This document shows positions 28,968 to 29,893 of a stretch of DNA of 29,893 nucleotides, piece after piece (positions within the stretch are counted from its first letter, which is position 1; each line of letters starts with the position of its first letter). The stretch covers positions 1 through 29,893 of the forward strand of contig JBAZFF010000008.1 in the NCBI GenBank assembly GCA_041653495.1. Reading direction: 5' to 3'. Position numbers and translations under genes: made by a program. This DNA comes from JBAZFF01 sp041653495 (GTDB lineage Bacteria; Patescibacteriota; Minisyncoccia; Minisyncoccales; RBG-13-42-11). A model generated the notes under the pieces. That model worked only from the letters and a program-made list of their open reading frames with translations. It had not been told where the DNA came from and made no database searches.

Positions 28968-29078
28968 ATGCAAAACTTCGTGATTTCGGGGAAAGCTAAG
29001 ACGGTGTTTCGCCTTATCGAGCTTAAGGCAAAGCGGGAAGAAGAAGCCAAAGCAAAATCCAAAGCAAATAAGAAATGA
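28968..29078 (+). CDS. Small hypothetical protein (36 aa)
   Basis: ATG 28968 has AAAAGGAG just upstream. Product begins MQNFVISGKAKTVFRLIELKAK and ends in a Lys/Glu/Ala-rich helix (REEEAKAKSKANKK). No Cys, no membrane segment. It lies behind a terminated leader, so its expression probably depends on readthrough. Followed by a hairpin pair. Function unknown. Confidence 0.6.
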   Translation: MQNFVISGKAKTVFRLIELKAKREEEAKAKSKANKK

Positions 29079-29127
29079 ATCTTCGTCCATCCTTGATCTG
29101 TCCTTTACTCGACTTTTTTTCCTTTCT

Positions 29128-29188
29128 TGGAGAGCCTTAAAACTCTCCACCCCTTCTTAGTCCACAAAGATTTGCGGGTTAAGAAGGG
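29128..29188 (+). repeat. Tandem hairpin pair C after the 36-aa gene
   Basis: Hairpin 1: TGGAGAG (29128-29134) with CTCTCCA (29143-29149). Hairpin 2: a 13-pair stem, 29151-29163 with 29176-29188 (two G-U), loop ACAAAGATTTGC. No T-tract. The loop echoes the ACAAA...TTTG...TTGC order of pair B. Confidence 0.75.
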
Positions 29189-29194
29189 ATATTC

Positions 29195-29211
29195 GAGCGA
29201 AAGCTCTTTTT
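29195..29211 (+). terminator. Short GAAA-loop terminator-like hairpin
   Basis: GAGC (29195-29198), GAAA, GCTC (29203-29206), then five T. Only four pairs, so weak. Confidence 0.5.
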
Positions 29212-29220
29212 AATAATACA

Positions 29221-29243
29221 TTCCTATTCGGAATGAATAGGAA
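29221..29243 (+). promoter_or_regulatory. Leader hairpin before the 124-aa gene
   Basis: TTCCTATTC (29221-29229) pairs perfectly with GAATAGGAA (29235-29243), 5-nt loop. It ends 3 nt before the AAGGAG (29247-29252) that serves ATG 29261, so it could protect or modulate the ribosome site. Confidence 0.65.
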
Positions 29244-29260
29244 AGAAAGGAGAAGTCTTT

Positions 29261-29635
29261 ATGGCTTCTAATGAAACATTGTCTGCTGAAATAGTAGACG
29301 GACCAAACCGGGATACCCTGGTAAACGATGCGGGAAAGCGAGGAGGTGTCTTCTTTAAAATTAAAGTGGGCGCCAAATCTCAGCGGATTTATATCCGTGC
29401 GAGCAGAGCTTATTCCCATGATAATGGTGTTTGGGATTTATGGGGCGCTTGCGTTTTAGCCCCCGCGAAAATCTGGTTCCCATTCAAGAAATTAGAATAC
29501 AATGCTTTTTCAAAGAAAGGCCAAATCACCATTAATACCGTACATGTAGAAAAACATTCCTGCGGTCATCTTGCTTACAAGGGTACTAGTTCCTGCATGA
29601 TTTGTGGGACAAAGGAAGGGGCGTTGGTTAGATGA
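29261..29635 (+). CDS. Hypothetical protein (124 aa) with possible zinc site
   Basis: Not recognised. AAGGAG lies 8 nt before the ATG. The body looks beta-rich (GGVFFKIKVGAKSQRIYIRASRAY; GVWDLWGACVLAPAKIWFPF). The C-terminus carries His99, Cys101, His103, Cys112 and Cys115 (HSCGHLAYKGTSSCMICG), a likely zinc site. It has no signal or membrane helix. The stop overlaps the next start (ATGA), so the two are coupled. It resembles the 141-aa protein in layout (beta-rich body, C-terminal Cys/His cluster) but not clearly in sequence. Confidence 0.75.
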   Translation: MASNETLSAEIVDGPNRDTLVNDAGKRGGVFFKIKVGAKSQRIYIRASRAYSHDNGVWDLWGACVLAPAKIWFPFKKLEYNAFSKKGQITINTVHVEKHSCGHLAYKGTSSCMICGTKEGALVR

Positions 29636-29796
29636 AAAAGGATAATACTTCAGTTCAGGATCGGGAAATACCCTTTCTAGACGTGAGACCGATTAAAGTG
29701 GTTTCCGTTGGTGGAGTAGTCCTTGGTACTATTGAGGCAGCGACGGTAGAAAACGAAAGCAAAAAGTTCGTTGATCCCGAAATATTAAGAGCTTAA
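29632..29796 (+). CDS. Small hypothetical protein (54 aa)
   Basis: Starts in an ATGA overlap with the 124-aa gene, which supports real translation. The product (MKKDNTSVQDREIPF...) has a short hydrophobic, glycine-bearing centre (IKVVSVGGVVLGTIEAA, about 21-37), too short and polar at its ends for a sure membrane helix, and a charged end. Followed directly by a hairpin pair. Function unknown. Confidence 0.62.
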   Translation: MKKDNTSVQDREIPFLDVRPIKVVSVGGVVLGTIEAATVENESKKFVDPEILRA

Positions 29797-29805
29797 ACTT
29801 CTCCT

Positions 29806-29885
29806 GAGGAATACACTTTGTATCTGTATTCCTCCAACCACTTGCCAAAGAAAAGATTTCTCTCCTTTCTTTGGCAGATGGTTGG
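29806..29885 (+). repeat. Tandem hairpin pair D after the 54-aa gene
   Basis: Hairpin 1: GAGGAATAC (29806-29814) with GTATTCCTC (29826-29834). Hairpin 2: 29834-29853 with 29866-29885, 20 positions with one C-A mismatch and one G-U pair, 12-nt loop. No T-tract before the window ends at 29893. Confidence 0.8.
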
Positions 29886-29893
29886 GATTTGAC

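Noticed and set aside
1..29893. UGA recoded as glycine (code 25) as in some CPR
   Set aside because: tmk, the P-loop kinase, the 124-aa gene and others end properly at TGA, and no conserved glycine is encoded by TGA in the core genes read.

Overview
The window reads as a compact genome of the Candidate Phyla Radiation (Patescibacteria, most likely a Parcubacteria-type lineage). This is inferred from gene content and architecture: a one-chain phenylalanyl-tRNA synthetase, a TGS-less ThrS, a TRAM-less MiaB, a doubled ThyX, a secreted DUF5667-like/Kazal protein, and overlapping genes. Housekeeping genes start a few bases after consensus sigma70 promoters. TGA is used as an ordinary stop, so the UGA=Gly code of Gracilibacteria/SR1 does not apply.

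Layout. 1-184: the 3' end of one tRNA, then tRNA-Met(CAT) and tRNA-Asp(GTC). 223-2513: an orotate-PRTase-like protein, a tRNA-dihydrouridine synthase and a 120-aa protein of unknown function. 2594-6109: single-chain PheRS, gyrB (interrupted by a 10-N assembly gap) and a membrane-anchored protein. 6182-7350: secE-nusG-rplK. 7353-10835: a dTMP module of dCMP deaminase, a P-loop kinase, thymidylate kinase and a doubled ThyX. 10904-15128: glyA-folD-deoC-gatB with overlapping or abutting genes. GlyA and FolD handle the methylene-THF that ThyX consumes, so about 8 kb covers dCMP to dTDP plus its one-carbon donor. 15152-15260: a candidate small RNA between convergent genes. 15259-17134 (minus): miaB-miaA, two successive steps of A37 modification. 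17210-18550 (minus): secreted Kazal-domain protein. 18601-25148 (minus): dnaE-thrS-membrane protein. 26240-28826: rnhB, rpmF, nusB, rnc, rpsP.

Two accessory patches interrupt this core, at 25215-26183 and 28838-29893. They hold small proteins of unknown function (40, 141, 36, 124 and 54 aa) with consensus promoters and strong Shine-Dalgarno sequences, unlike the near-leaderless housekeeping genes. They are dense in RNA-type secondary structure. In four places a small gene or gene pair is followed by two consecutive hairpins lacking a T-tract. One patch also contains a 27-pair stem rich in G-U pairs. The other starts with a short, promoter-driven, terminated leader. Together with the candidate sRNA at 15.2 kb, these are the strongest candidates for something undescribed.

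All calls come from reading the sequence. No database search, folding program or alignment was run.
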